Shown here: in pieces, positions 53,900-64,000 of the stretch
Layout: every line of letters starts with the position of its first letter
How positions within the stretch are numbered: position 1 is the first letter of the stretch
From: Tetradesmus obliquus
Lineage: Eukaryota > Chlorophyta > Chlorophyceae > Sphaeropleales > Scenedesmaceae
DNA length: 64,000 bases
Assembly (NCBI GenBank): GCA_030272155.1
Contig: CP126197.1
Location: 1,116,001 to 1,180,000 of the forward strand
Direction: 5' to 3'
Notes under the pieces: generated by a model
Seen by the model: only the letters and a program-made list of their open reading frames with translations
Database searches by the model: none
Told to the model about the DNA's origin: nothing
Program-made: the position numbers and the translations under genes

Positions 53900-55100
53900 A
53901 TGTTTTGCTCTTCAGCTCGTAACAAACGTAAGCTGCGCGAGAGCCCGCAGCTCATGCCAGCTGATCAGCGGCAGGACAAGGGCCATGCAGCGGGACAAGC
54001 GGCTCGAACAATCAGGGCTCCCGCACTGCAGCTGCAGCTAGCACCTGCACCTCAGCTCGACCAGTACTACCCTGGGACCTCTATCCCAGTTGGAGGCTGG
54101 TTCCATGCCTGCAAGTAAGGCGCTTCTGTAAATGGCGTCAGTGTACAGTCAGTACTCGTGTGCATGCACACGCTGTTGCTGCTCATGATGATGCTGGCAT
54201 GCTGTTTGTGCGTACCTGCTGTTCTGACGCCAGCAGCAGATGAATTGCTGGTGCTTTAGATGCTCATCATCATCTGCTCTGCTGCTCTGCTGCAGGGTCT
54301 GTCGCTCCTGGACAGCCTACACAGCATCTGCCAGTAGCGGCGATGCAGTGCCACTCTGCCGCAGGTGCGGATGAGGCACATGCATAACCAACCAGATGCC
54401 CAACCAAAAGCACATCTGCTGCCTTCTAGAATTGTCATCATGCACAGTGTTGGTATGCAAATGCAGGTGCTGCAGCAGCAGGTCATGCGCCTCATGCACA
54501 TGTGTAAGCGGGATGTCAAACCGATGCATGTCATACTGCAGGTGCCTCCCAATGCACGGCAAGCAGGCTGTTCTGGACGCCAAAGTCCAGCAGAAGCAAC
54601 AGCAGCAGCGCATCGAAGCAGCAGCGGCAGCAGCAGCAGCAGGGTCAGGCGGAGGCTGGCAGCAGCACCTGAAAGATGGCCTATCGCCAGCCCCTAGCAC
54701 AGCTGTCTTGCAAAGCTGCTGCGCCTCACCAGCATTCTTTGATGGCGGCTTTCTGAGCCCTGCCGCAGCTGTTGCTACTGCTGCAGCTGATCACTCCACA
54801 CACAGCAGCAGCCACAGCAGCAGCGATGACAGCAGCAACAGCAACAGCAGGAGGACGTCACAGCGGCAACTGTTCAGCGACACCAGCAACTCCAGATGCC
54901 ATGCAGTGAACAGCAAACAGCAGCAGCAGACGATGCTGGTGGCCAACGACAGCGTGCATATTTCAGCTGCTGCTGCTGATGCAGCAGCAGCACCAGCACC
55001 AGCAGCAGCTGCTGCAAATGTCGATTGTCAGCAGTGGTGGCAGCCAGATTGGTGGAGCTGGCACCAGCAGCACCAGCAGAAGCAGCAGCAGCACCAGCAG

Positions 55101-55138
<38 letters not shown>

Positions 55139-55508
55139 CCAGCAGAACATGCCCCGCATCAGCGATGACATTGCATGCACATCTGCCAGCCACCCTGTGT
55201 ATGGCAGCCAGCAGCAACACCTCATTGAAGATGCACGGATCTTCCAGCTGCTGGCACAGGCCAGCAGCGGTCTTTTGCAGCAGGGCGCATTCAACTCAAA
55301 CCCTGGCATAGGTCTAGGCAGCAACGGCTTGTCAAATGTTGTGCATGGCAGGCAGCAGCCAGGCTCAGACATGCTAGGTGCTGCTGTGCGGCTGCTGAAC
55401 CAATATGACACTGCAGGTGGCAACAGCAGTGCATTGCTGCATGGACTGCACAATCAGCAGCAGCAGCAGCAGATGCAGCAGCAGACGCATGGCAACATGC
55501 ACCTCTAA
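53900..55508 (+). CDS. Gln-rich protein with CX2CX18CX2C zinc finger
   Basis: Exons 53900-54114, 54296-54364 and 54542-55508; phases 2 and 2; 416 residues. The zinc finger is split over all three exons: Cys71-K-V-Cys74, then 18 residues (RSWTAYTASASSGDAVPL), then Cys93-R-R-Cys96. Spacing equals that of plant GATA factors, but the usual central W-R-x-G-P block is missing, so it is at best a divergent GATA-type finger. It is followed by QAVLDAKVQQKQQQQ, a long Ser/Ala/Gln region with WWQPDWWSWHQQ, runs of His-Gln and Gln (55080-55145), and a Gln/His/Asn tail. A basic RNKRKLRE at 8-15 could be a nuclear signal. Inference: a nuclear DNA- or RNA-binding regulator with Gln-rich activation regions. 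Frame closure through the tiny middle exon supports the model. Confidence 0.68.
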
Positions 55509-55624
55509 CAGCATTACTAGCATTCATCGTTATGTGAGCTGCATTGACACCATAGGCACACAGGGATGGCTCATCTATAAGCATTCTTGATCACATTTCA
55601 TTGACAGCCATAACTGCTGTAGGT

Positions 55625-55790
55625 TATAGGACAGGCAAAGTAAGGGAAGGTTATGTGGGCTTTGTGGCAATCAATTGCACTTCATGTGGCAGTGCGCCGC
55701 CGTGATTATGGGACAGGCGAAGTAGGGGAAGGTTATGGGGGCTGCGTTGCGTTTGATTGCACTCAACATGGCACTGCGCCGCCACCTGCA
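55625..55790 (+). repeat. Two-copy tandem repeat
   Basis: TATAGGACAGGCAAAGTAAG with GGGAAGGTTATG, then CAATTGCACTTCATGTGGCA and a GCGCCGCCG end, is followed at once by a diverged second copy from about 55708. It lies in the 3' flank of the zinc-finger gene. Confidence 0.75.
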
Positions 55791-56649
55791 CCCAGCTGGC
55801 GTCAGGCACTTTCTATATTGTGGTGATATCGGTGTTAATTATCGACACGCAGCACAGCGCGTTACGTTGGTCAACCATTTCAGTGTTCAGCAGCACCCAC
55901 AGTGCTGCGTTGACTGCGCTGCCGTTGCACCTTTTGCACCCTGCACGCAGCTAATCTACGGCATGCAGGCCTTTGTTAGCAGCAGCAATCTTTTTTGGTC
56001 CCTTGATGACTGTCGTGGCGATTTATTGGTGGAGCTTGGGGCGTTTGGCATGCCCTGATATGTAGCTGACATATACACGTGAGGTGCAGTCAGTAGCAAG
56101 TGAGGTGCATGTGCTCGACTGCGCAGCCCGCAGTGCATTCTGTAGTGCAGCGGGAGTCATTGGAAAGGCGTGCATGGCCTGCAATCAACCCAAAGGTGAT
56201 TGTGTTGAGCTTCATGCCACAATACATAAGGCATTATCGCCACTGAATCATACAACATGATCAAGCAGCGCGCCTGCATAAAATCAACTGTGTGCTTAAC
56301 CCTCCAGTCTTCACCTCATGGCACCATTTGTATCACCATTATGGCCACATCAACTGTACTCCAGTGCATTGTGGGTCTCAAAAGGCAGCAGCATTGGTTC
56401 AGCAGCCCTGGCTGCTGCTGCTGTTGTGCTGGCAGACACGGCCCTGCAAGCTCTGCTGTTGAGGCCCCAGGTTGCAGTGCAGACTGTTCATGCACCTTGC
56501 TGGCGGGCATGCGACATGTGTTGCGCATGTGGTAGTGGTTACGCATCTCGCCTGTGACATTGAGCTTGAAGTGCAGGAAACACGGCAGTCGCATGCCAGC
56601 TCCTGCAGCTGTGCGTGGCATACATCTGCATCCAGGCATGCCTTTCCAC
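55791..56649. other. No gene recognised
   Basis: Short frames on both strands without domains, between the two-copy repeat and the satellite. Confidence 0.45.
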
Positions 56650-58090
56650 AGTTTGCAGACCATAACATTATCGGCTGCATAATCGCAGAGAGTGCTTGGT
56701 GTTGCATGTTATATCCAGCCGCATGTTAAGCTTGCGTGGCAGGTGAATCAGCATGCCTCAATGCATTAGTGATGCAGCCACAGTTGGCCTGCCAGGTTAC
56801 AACACGACTGCATAATCGCAGAGAGTGCTTGATTTTGCATGCTAGACCGGCTGCATGAGGGGCTTACGCGGCAGGTGAATCAGCGTGCCTCAATGCATTA
56901 GTGACGCAGCCACAGTTGGCCTGCGAGGCTATACATGACTGCACGACTGCAATCGCAGAGAGCGTTTGGTTTTGCATGCCACACCGGCTGCATGTGGGGC
57001 TTACGCGGTAGGTGAATCAGCGTGCCTCAATGCATCAGTGATGCAGCCACAGTTGGCCTGCCAGGTTATACACGGCTGCATAATTGCAGAGAGTGCTTGG
57101 TTTTGCATGCCATACAGGCTGCATGTGGGGCTTACGCGGCAGGTGAATCAGCGTGCCTCAATGCATCAGTAATGCAGCCACAGTTGGCCTGCCAGGGTAT
57201 ACACGACTGCATCATTGCAGAGAGTGTTTGGTTTTGCATGCCATACCGGCTGCGTGTGGGGCTTGCGCGGCAGGTGAATCAGCGTGCCTCAATGCATTAG
57301 TGATGCAGCCACAGTTGGCCTGCGAGGCTATACATGACTGCACGACTGCAATCGCAGAGAGCGTTTGGTTTTGCATGCCACACCGGCTGCATGTGGGGCT
57401 TACGCGGTAGGTGAATCAGCGTGCCTCAATGCATCAGTGATGCAGCCAAAGTTGGCCTGCCAGGTTATACACGGCTGCATAATTGCAGAGAGTGCTTGGT
57501 TTTGCATGCCATACCTGCTGCATGTGGGGCTTACGCGGCAGGTGAATCAGCGTGCCTCAATGCATCAGTGATGCAGCCACAGTTGGCCGGCCAGGTTATA
57601 CATGACTGCATAATCGCAGGGAGTGCTTGGTTTTGCATGCCATACCGGCCGCACGTGGAGCTTGCGCGGCAGGTGAATTAGCATGCCTCAATGCATCAGT
57701 GATGCAGCCACAGTTGGCCTGCCAGGTTATACATGACTGCATTATCGCGGAGAGTGTATGGTTTTGCATGCCATACCTGCTGCATGTGGAGCTTACGCGG
57801 CAGGTGAATCAGCGTGCCTCAATGCATAAGTAATGCAGCCACAGTTGGCCTGCCAGGGTATACACGACTGCATCATTGCAGAGAGTGTTTGGTTGTGCAT
57901 GCCGTACCTGCTGCATGTGGGGCTTACGCGGTAGGTGAATCTGCGTGCCTCAATGCATCAGTGATGCAGCCACAGTTGGCCTGCCAGGTTATCCACGACT
58001 GCATAATTGCAGAGAGTGCTTGGTTTTGCATGCCATACAGGCTGCATGTGGGGCTTACGCGGCAGGTGAATCAGCGTACCTGTTTGCATG
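56650..58090 (+). repeat. ~131-bp satellite, 11 copies
   Basis: The landmark GAGAGTGCTTGG (or GAGAGCGTTTGG / GAGAGTGTTTGG) recurs near 56687, 56821, 56958, 57089, 57220, 57357, 57488, 57619, 57750, 57881 and 58012, a spacing of 131 with three intervals of 134-137. Each unit has TGCATGCCATACCGGCTGC, GGGGCTTACGCGGCAGGTGA, TCAGCGTGCCTCAATGCATC and CAGCCACAGTTGGCCTGCC. Long open frames through it arise from the repeat and are not genes. Confidence 0.95.
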
Positions 58091-59956
58091 ATGCAGCCGC
58101 AGCCTGCCGTGCCGTGCCGAGCAAATTTGCACACAAGGCTTGTGCGCAGCTGCGCTGTGGGCATGCCGCTCAACAGTCATATCAGCGTGGTTGCGCCCAG
58201 CGTGATAATCGCATGCTGCTGCTGCGTAAGGGCTGATCATGTGCCTCTCTGCATGTCTGCATACGTGCTGTGAGTTTGGCTGTGAGTATCCACATCATGC
58301 AGCTGTCATGAGCACAGCATTGGCGGCATGCGTGCTGTGAGTTTAGATTTTAGTATGCACATCATGCACTGGCATGAGCGGGGCACTGGCGACATACACT
58401 AAGAGCGCGTTTGCCAGGTTGCTGGGTGAGGATGGTGCTGGCGGCATCCCATTGCAGGCACCTTGGCTCTGCAGTGCATGGTTGTGAGCCTAGTCAAGCG
58501 CATCGCAGCCGCGACCAGCTGCACATTGCACTTTGATTGGTGATGATCATCAACTGGATTTGTCAACTGGATTTGTCAAATGCCTGAAGCACACACAGCT
58601 CTGGTCCAATAGCATCCCTGGAATGAGCATAAAAGTGCCCGCTGCACCCGACGCAAGATGTGTTGACTTGTGTGACTTACAAGCACAATGCTGCAGCATG
58701 CCAGCTGGCCATCTGGCCTGGCAGCTGTTGTTTGTGTGTAACTCTGGCGACCGGCACCGTTGCTTTGATGAAGGACTGTGTTGACAGCATTCCTGCAAAC
58801 ACCTGGCAGGTGTTTGTTTGAATTGCCTGCAATGGCAGTGATGGTCAAGTGTGGCATCCGCAGTCTGTCACCTCGACTTGTATGTGTGCTGCATATTTCA
58901 TTCAGTGTGTGCATGCTGTTTTTAACACACTCTTCCTTTGTGCCGGGTTGCAGCTACACGTTGTAGCATACAGTGCGCGGCTGGCAGTCTCCAGCCAGTT
59001 GGCATGCATGCTCTCTGCGTCAACCTGCAGCTGAAGCCTTGGGGACTTGCTTGAACTGAGCCGCAGAGCTGTGCTCTGCTGCTCTGCGTTGGCAGTGCCA
59101 GGCAGCTGTCAGTCTACCAGTATTGTGGCGAGTACTGCAACTGTACGACGCTATTGGCACACAGTCCGACACAGACGGTCTGTGCGTGCAACTTGAAGTG
59201 CAGCTTGCCTAGTTGCTGTGGTGGTCATGATGGTGCATCAGGCTCAACGTGACCCAGCACCTAAGAAGGTGTTGCTTGTTTGCTGAGCTACAATAAGTTC
59301 AGCATGTGCTGCAAGCCTTGCTGAGATGGGCAAGTTATGGCAACGCTGATCATCGACCAAGTTGGGGTTCTGGCTGCTCTGGCAGAGAATAGTTGCCACC
59401 CGCAGTGCGGCACACAATAAATTGGCATCCATGTACTTTCCAGTTGTTCAAAGAGCTTGATTGCATGAAGTAACTTGTGTGGTTGCTAAGCTTCAAATCC
59501 ACCCTGGCGTTTGACAGCAAGTCTGGTGCCGCCTGGTGCAGCGCATCAGGTTGCAGCTGCTCACCACCACTGCTCTCAAGGCTGTGAACATCACAGCAAT
59601 ATACGTTCTTTTCAAAGTTTGCAGGTGCGGTCTAAAAGGTAAGCGGCTGCATATGCTGAACTTGGTTCAGAGGCTACCTGACCAAACTGGCTGACCTGGT
59701 GACTTCAGTGGGCCACTTTGACTCCTTGACTCCGAGCAGCCAGTTCGCGCAATGGTGCAAACAGTTCAGCAACTGTATAGCTGTGTATGATTTGGCTGCC
59801 CTACTGTGTACAACCAGGCGAAATGCAACAGCCGGGCAACTGTACAGCCCATGACGAAACGAACGCGTGAAACAAAGGCTGCCGAGGGTGGGCAATGCCG
59901 CGTAGGCTTCCATCGTACTTAAAAGCGTGGTTTGCGCGCTGTTCTTCCTGCTCTAG
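58091..59956. other. No gene resolved; may hold 5' exons of the 59957 gene
   Basis: A related ~90-bp pair (GTGCTGTGAGTTT...ATCATGCA) lies at 58265-58375. Downstream there is no clear domain. Because the exon at 59957 opens in phase 0 without an ATG, upstream exons of that gene should lie here, but I could not identify them. Confidence 0.35.
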
Positions 59957-60807
59957 GTGTTGCTGCATGTTGCCAGCCTCAGGCACTGCAGACCAGCACG
60001 ACAGCAAGCAGCAGCATGGTGTCCACGAGAGCTGGCATATCAACAGGTGAGAGGCACCACACTGCACTGTTGCATCTCAGTGGGACCTGTGTTTAGGTGC
60101 TGTCAGGCCAGATTGGCGCGCCAGTCATTCTGCAGCTAGCGCAGCTAGCTGAGCTGCGTTTCCTGGCTCCTGCAAGCCTGCCTGCTCCCATCATGCCTTC
60201 TTTGCACGCAGCTGAAGGTGCCAGAAGCCCTCCAAGGCCACGAAACAGGCCAGCATGCGATTCTGCCGCCCCAGGTGCCAGCTGCAGCTCTGACTCCCAG
60301 CAGACGTCGCAGACCTGCTTGCAGGAACAGCAGCAGCAGCTCACGGCAGCTGACCAGCCGCCAGCAGCAGAACCTCCCAACAGCAGGTGCACCCCAGAAA
60401 GCACAATCCCTCAGCATCCGCTGCAGCGCAAGAGGCAGAAGCAGGAGCACCAGCCAGCACAGCAGCCCATGGAGCAGCCAGCAGCCATAGATGCAGCACC
60501 GCAGCCGCACTTGCATGGCAGCTTTCAGAGTGTGCCTCAAGGGAGCATGCTGCAGCACATCCTAGAGTATGCAGAGCATTGCTCTGCAGATGAGCTGCAG
60601 CAGGCAGTCAGCAAGCTGCTGCCATCTGACCTCAGGAAGCTGCAACAGCAGCTGCAGGAGCAGCAGCAGCTGCCTGCAGCGCAGCAACAGCAGTCCCAGC
60701 AGCAGCAGGAAAAGCAGCAGTGGCGGCAGCAGCCTTGCCGCTCTGGCAGGCTCAGGAGCAGCAGCTCAGGTGTGCCAGCAGCAGAGCCAGCTGCCGTGCC
60801 AGCACCC

Positions 60808-60841
<34 letters not shown>

Positions 60842-62633
60842 GCTCTCTGCAAGCGCAAGCAGCCCAACCTGCAAGCAACACAGTTGCTGCCGCGGTACCA
60901 CCAGCATCACCAGTACCAGCAGCAGCAGCGGCACGTGTGACAAGCACCCCAGCAGTAGCAACACCCTCGCCAGAAAAGCGCATGACCCGTGCGCAGAGCA
61001 GGTGCAGCAGCCTGGTGGCAGCTGAGCAGGCAGATGTGATAGCACCAGCCCTGGACGCTGTGGCGGCTGCAGATGCAGCAGAGACGCTTGACAGCCTAGG
61101 ATGTGGGTGCAGTGCGCAGCAGCCACTACAGCAGCAGCAGCAGCAGCAGCGGCAGCAGCAGAGTGCTTCTGCTGTGCAGCCCCTGCCACCTGACGGCACC
61201 TGCCCCAGTGATGCTGGCACCACACACCCGCTGCTTCCTAGCCACCCAGCAGCAGACAGCACCCCAGCACAAGCTGCAGATGCAGCGGACAGCAGGGCAG
61301 AGCACAGTACTGCCGCCCTTCCTGTAGCCGCAGCAGGTGAAGCAAGGGACACAGCAGCAGCAGTAGCAGCAGCAGAAATAGGCAAACAAGCAACTAGTGA
61401 AGCAGCAGCAGAGGCAGCAACAGCAACAGAAGAAGTCAAACAGCCATTCATTGAAGCAGCAGCAACAGCAGCAGCAGTAGGGGCAGCAGCAGACGAGGGA
61501 GCAGGCGACGATGCTCCCCGCAGCAGCCTCAGGGCACGCTTTGCCAGGCTCACAGAAGAGCAGCGGATAGACGTGCTGCTGCAGCTGCAGGAGCTGCACG
61601 AGGCAGAGGAGGCCCGCAGGGAGCGGCGGGCCAAGCGTGTGGCTGCTGCAGCTGCCAAGGAGCAGCGGCAGCTGCAGCGCGCCCAGCGAGCGCAGCAGCA
61701 GCAGGGGCAGGGGCAGGGGCAGCCGCATTCTGCACCTGCACAGGAGCGGGTGAGTGGGGCTCACCAAGGAAGTTTATAAATTGTTTTCAATGTTTGTAAC
61801 AGAAAAGTGTGGAATGCATGCGCGCTTGGCTCTGGATTGAAGTTTATGCACTGAAGATGTGCTGCTGGCTGCCAGGACAATGTAGCAGGGACGAGTAGTC
61901 GGGTGGAGATGCAGAACAGGGTGGACATGCTGCAGCACACGTGCTTCTGTACAACAATTAAAATAGCCATGCATGGCTGGCGCCGGCAACTTTGTGCTGT
62001 GGGGTTTGTTGTAGACGTGCCTACGCTACGCAATTCAAGTGCTGATGCGTGCGCCGGCTGTGCCCTGTGCTGTGTTGTCTGCAGAGGATCACCCGGCAGC
62101 AGGCAGCAGCAGAGCAAGGCGGCGCCACGCCAGCAGAACCTTCACGTGCTGATAGCGAGTTGCGGCAGCAGCGTGCGGCAGCTGCAGCAGCGGCTGTGGC
62201 GGCAGCAGTGGCGGCGGCTGTAGCAGCGCTTGGCCACCATATGGGCGGTATCAAGAGACCGGCAGCAGGCACATGTGAAGACGCTGAACAGCAGCTGGCA
62301 GCCTCTGCTGATGTTGATGCCAGCACCGGTGCTGCTGCGGCGAACTGCGATGAGCCTGCTGCTGCTGCTGTTGCTGCTGCTGCCGGCCAGCCGGTGGCTG
62401 CTAGCAGAGGCTGCAGCAAGACGCCTGGCAGCACGCCTGGCCTTGAGAGTGAAGGCATGCAGACAGACAGCGAGACGGAAGCTGAGCAAGATGCTGAAGC
62501 AGAGGACCAGGCAGTTGAGGGTGCAGCAGCAGCAGCAGCAGGGGTGCTGAGGCGTGCAGGTGCTAGGGCTCAGGCGCGCAAGCGTGTGCGCACGGGCGCG
62601 GCAGGCTTGCCTCAGCGTGCGCCGGCGTATTGA
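59957..62633 (+). CDS. Gln/Ala-rich protein of unknown function, 5' end unresolved
   Basis: Exons 59957-60046 (phase 0 both ends), 60097-61749 and 62085-62633; all frames agree and TGA is at 62631-62633. No ATG opens the first exon, so either upstream exons are missing or translation begins at the Met at 60193. Over 700 residues, mostly low complexity: Gln runs, Ala runs, Ser-Pro and Glu-Ala stretches. Ordered islands are SMLQHILEYAEHCSADELQQ with AVSKLLPSDLRKLQQQL (helical), EKRMTRAQSRC, and RARFARLTEEQRIDVLLQLQ with a following Glu/Arg-rich ELHEAEEARRERRAKRV (charged helix). Basic patches (LQRKRQKQE, ARKRVRTG) suggest a nuclear protein. I recognise no domain. Inference: a chromatin or transcription-associated scaffold, weakly held. 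Confidence 0.6.
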
Positions 62634-63679
62634 GGAGTTGTGTAAGCTAGTATGTCAGGCCTGGGTGGATATGGGCTTTGAGCATGCTAGCGCCTGACTG
62701 TGCGGAGAACTTTCAGCAGCTTTCCAGGGCTGTTCTGCAAGCTGGTAGTGGGCCAAAGCCGGGCTTCTGGGCTAGTGCCTTTTTTTTGTTACCAGAGGGG
62801 ACGAAATCCTACTGGCTAGTCACACGCAACAGTCAGGCGAACCTGGGGTTGGGTGTAGTCCTGAAGCGTAGTGAGCGTTGGTATGCACCCACTTGTCTTG
62901 TAGTTGTCAAACATCGAGCACTGCGTGCTACTAGCACTAGTTAGTAACTGACTTTGTAGTGTCCGGTCAGGCCACAGTAATGGCTGTTGTTTGACACCAC
63001 AAACTTTTGCGCTTGCATCCAGTTGACAGTTCCAATGTTTATTCGGAGGCACACAGGCAGAGGCCTCAACATAAGCCAGCACACACGGTTGATTTCATCC
63101 GGCCTGGTTTTAAGAGAGATGTGTGAACTTGATTGCTAGGCATCGCCAGGCATGACGCTGACTGTGCAGAGTGTCAAGAGCATGGCCAAGGGGTTGTTGC
63201 CTCCCCTGAACCCCTGTCACATTCTTGGGGCAGAAGGGTAAATGATGGGTTTAAGGATAAAGAAGGCAGATATATTGCGTCACAGGGCTGCCTATATGCT
63301 AGCACCCACTAAACTTGCATGGCCTCAGGCCGGCAATGCCGGCGGGCCTGGAAGGAGCAGCATCAAGCTGCTGCGCACAGCCTTGCAGCTTATGTGTCAA
63401 GCCATCGTTGCAAAGAAATCCCACACTGAGATGCCACGTTTTTTGGGGGATGCGGGAATAGAATGTGCCAGGCAGGGCTCCAAGACTGGTAAGGGTTCTT
63501 GGTGTTGAGTGAACCATGCCATAGCGATTGGCTAACAGTCAAACGTAGCGATCTCAGCATCGAAAGGCGGTTGAAATAAGACAAGCTTGCATGTCAGTGG
63601 TCCGTGCTGTTGATGTCGCTTCCAACCTGTGCCTTCGCAGCTCAGGCTGTTCCCAAGTAGACCCATCTTTTTGTAAATC
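62634..63679. other. No gene resolved
   Basis: A frame at 63242-63508 (KLLRTALQLMCQAIVAKKSH) has a somewhat protein-like composition and ends at a GGTAAGG donor-like site near 63489, so it might be an exon, but nothing confirms it. Confidence 0.35.
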
Positions 63680-63795
63680 GACAGTTGCTCGCCTCGCCTG
63701 GCGGAAGAGGTTGCGTCCGGTCCGCAGCGCATTGCCAAGCACCTAGAACCAGCAAACCGTGGGAGGATACAGGTGGGTGCTGCTACTGGCAGCTG

Positions 63796-63838
<43 letters not shown>

Positions 63839-64000
63839 GCTGCTGCTTGCCCACCACTTCTGACCCCCCTAATGATAGGTAATCATTGTTGTGGTGTGAC
63901 GTACTTGCACGTGGGTGGCTTGCAGGCTCCTAGCCTGGCACACAGAACAACAGTGCAGCAGCTGCTGCTGCAGAAGCAGCTGTGACAGCAGCAGTGGCAG
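63680..64000 (+). CDS. Possible exon(s) of a gene at the right edge
   Basis: After an acceptor-like TCGACAG at about 63683, one frame reads CSPRLAEEVASGPQRIAKHL, then EPANRGRIQ and a CAG|GTGGGT donor at 63771/63772. The following intron would hold a CTG run (63798-63837), and an acceptor at about 63926 precedes APSLAHRTTVQQLLLQKQL and a stop. Codon use fits the other genes, but two short exons at the window edge are thin evidence; product unknown. Confidence 0.3.

Noticed and set aside
56650-58090. CRISPR-like array
   Set aside because: Units are long, directly adjacent and without unique spacers, and the genome is eukaryotic.
56966-58236. Several overlapping plus-strand open frames with MVLHA.PAACGAYA motifs
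   Set aside because: They follow the 131-bp satellite, shift frame from unit to unit, and have no start context or splice structure.
60097-60099. GTG at 60097 as a start codon
   Set aside because: It follows directly on a TTTAG acceptor, so it is an exon start, not a translation start; nuclear algal genes use ATG.
60537-61658. 373-codon minus-strand open frame opposite the Gln/Ala-rich gene
   Set aside because: It is Cys/Ala/Ser-rich antisense reading of CAG-rich coding sequence; the plus strand has matching exon phases.
1-64000. Mobile elements, tRNA and rRNA genes
   Set aside because: I found no reverse transcriptase, transposase, terminal repeats with target duplications, cloverleaf or rRNA core that I could support by eye; degenerate copies may have been missed.

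Overview
The window looks like nuclear DNA of a green alga (Chlorophyta, most likely a chlorophycean; a scenedesmid-type alga is my guess from texture only). The reasons are intron-rich genes with TGCAG acceptors and GTGAG/GTGCG donors, pervasive CAG/CTG tracts coding for Gln, Ala and Ser runs, a plastid-type histidine-biosynthesis enzyme with a transit-like leader, a type II NAD(P)H dehydrogenase, a plant-type FYVE+SYLF protein, and GCCAAGATG start contexts. Exon models were built by hand from reading frame, splice-site dinucleotides and intron phase. Most close perfectly in frame; none has transcript support.

Layout. 1-1196 (+): 3' end of a type II NAD(P)H dehydrogenase. 3945-4781 (-): HISN5 (imidazoleglycerol-phosphate dehydratase), intronless. 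5264-7446 (+): unrecognised 208-aa protein in five exons. 10081-14479 (-): F-box/leucine-rich-repeat protein in seven exons. 14951-18622 (+): TPR protein. 20830-22494 (-): secreted SGNH/GDSL hydrolase. 22883-23703 (-): weak gene candidate. 24086-26777 and 27479-29810 (+): tandem GILT-like proteins. 33756-39220 (-): large modular secreted SGNH hydrolase, a paralogue of the first. 41409-45742 (-): RING-FYVE-SYLF protein. 46355-50008 (+): Tim17/PRAT-like membrane protein. 51380-52929 (+): METTL21-like methyltransferase. 53900-55508 (+): Gln-rich protein with a CX2CX18CX2C zinc finger. 59957-62633 (+): Gln/Ala-rich protein of unknown function, 5' end unresolved. 63680-64000: possible start of one more gene. 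Four divergent gene pairs share short upstream regions (4782-5263, 14480-14950, 23704-24085, 45743-46354). The genes do not form a pathway; only the two SGNH hydrolases and two GILT-like genes are related by local duplication.

The most striking feature cuts across the genes. In nearly every multi-exon gene, short segments spanning a splice junction (intron end plus exon start, or exon end plus donor) or the last codons plus stop are present in two to four tandem, diverged copies. The extra copies lie inside the neighbouring intron or 3' flank, so introns are filled with decoy exon edges carrying their own AG or GT. CAG/CTG tracts often sit at the copy boundaries. This is consistent with intron growth, and perhaps intron birth, by repeated local duplication of AG|GT-bearing segments. 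Other repeats are an 11-copy ~131-bp satellite (56650-58090), a ~600-bp repeat array just after the second GILT gene, an intronic array at 36480-37165, and telomere-like CCCTAAA motifs inside a duplicated splice junction at 17858-17900. I saw no mobile element with coding capacity, CRISPR array, rRNA or convincing tRNA.
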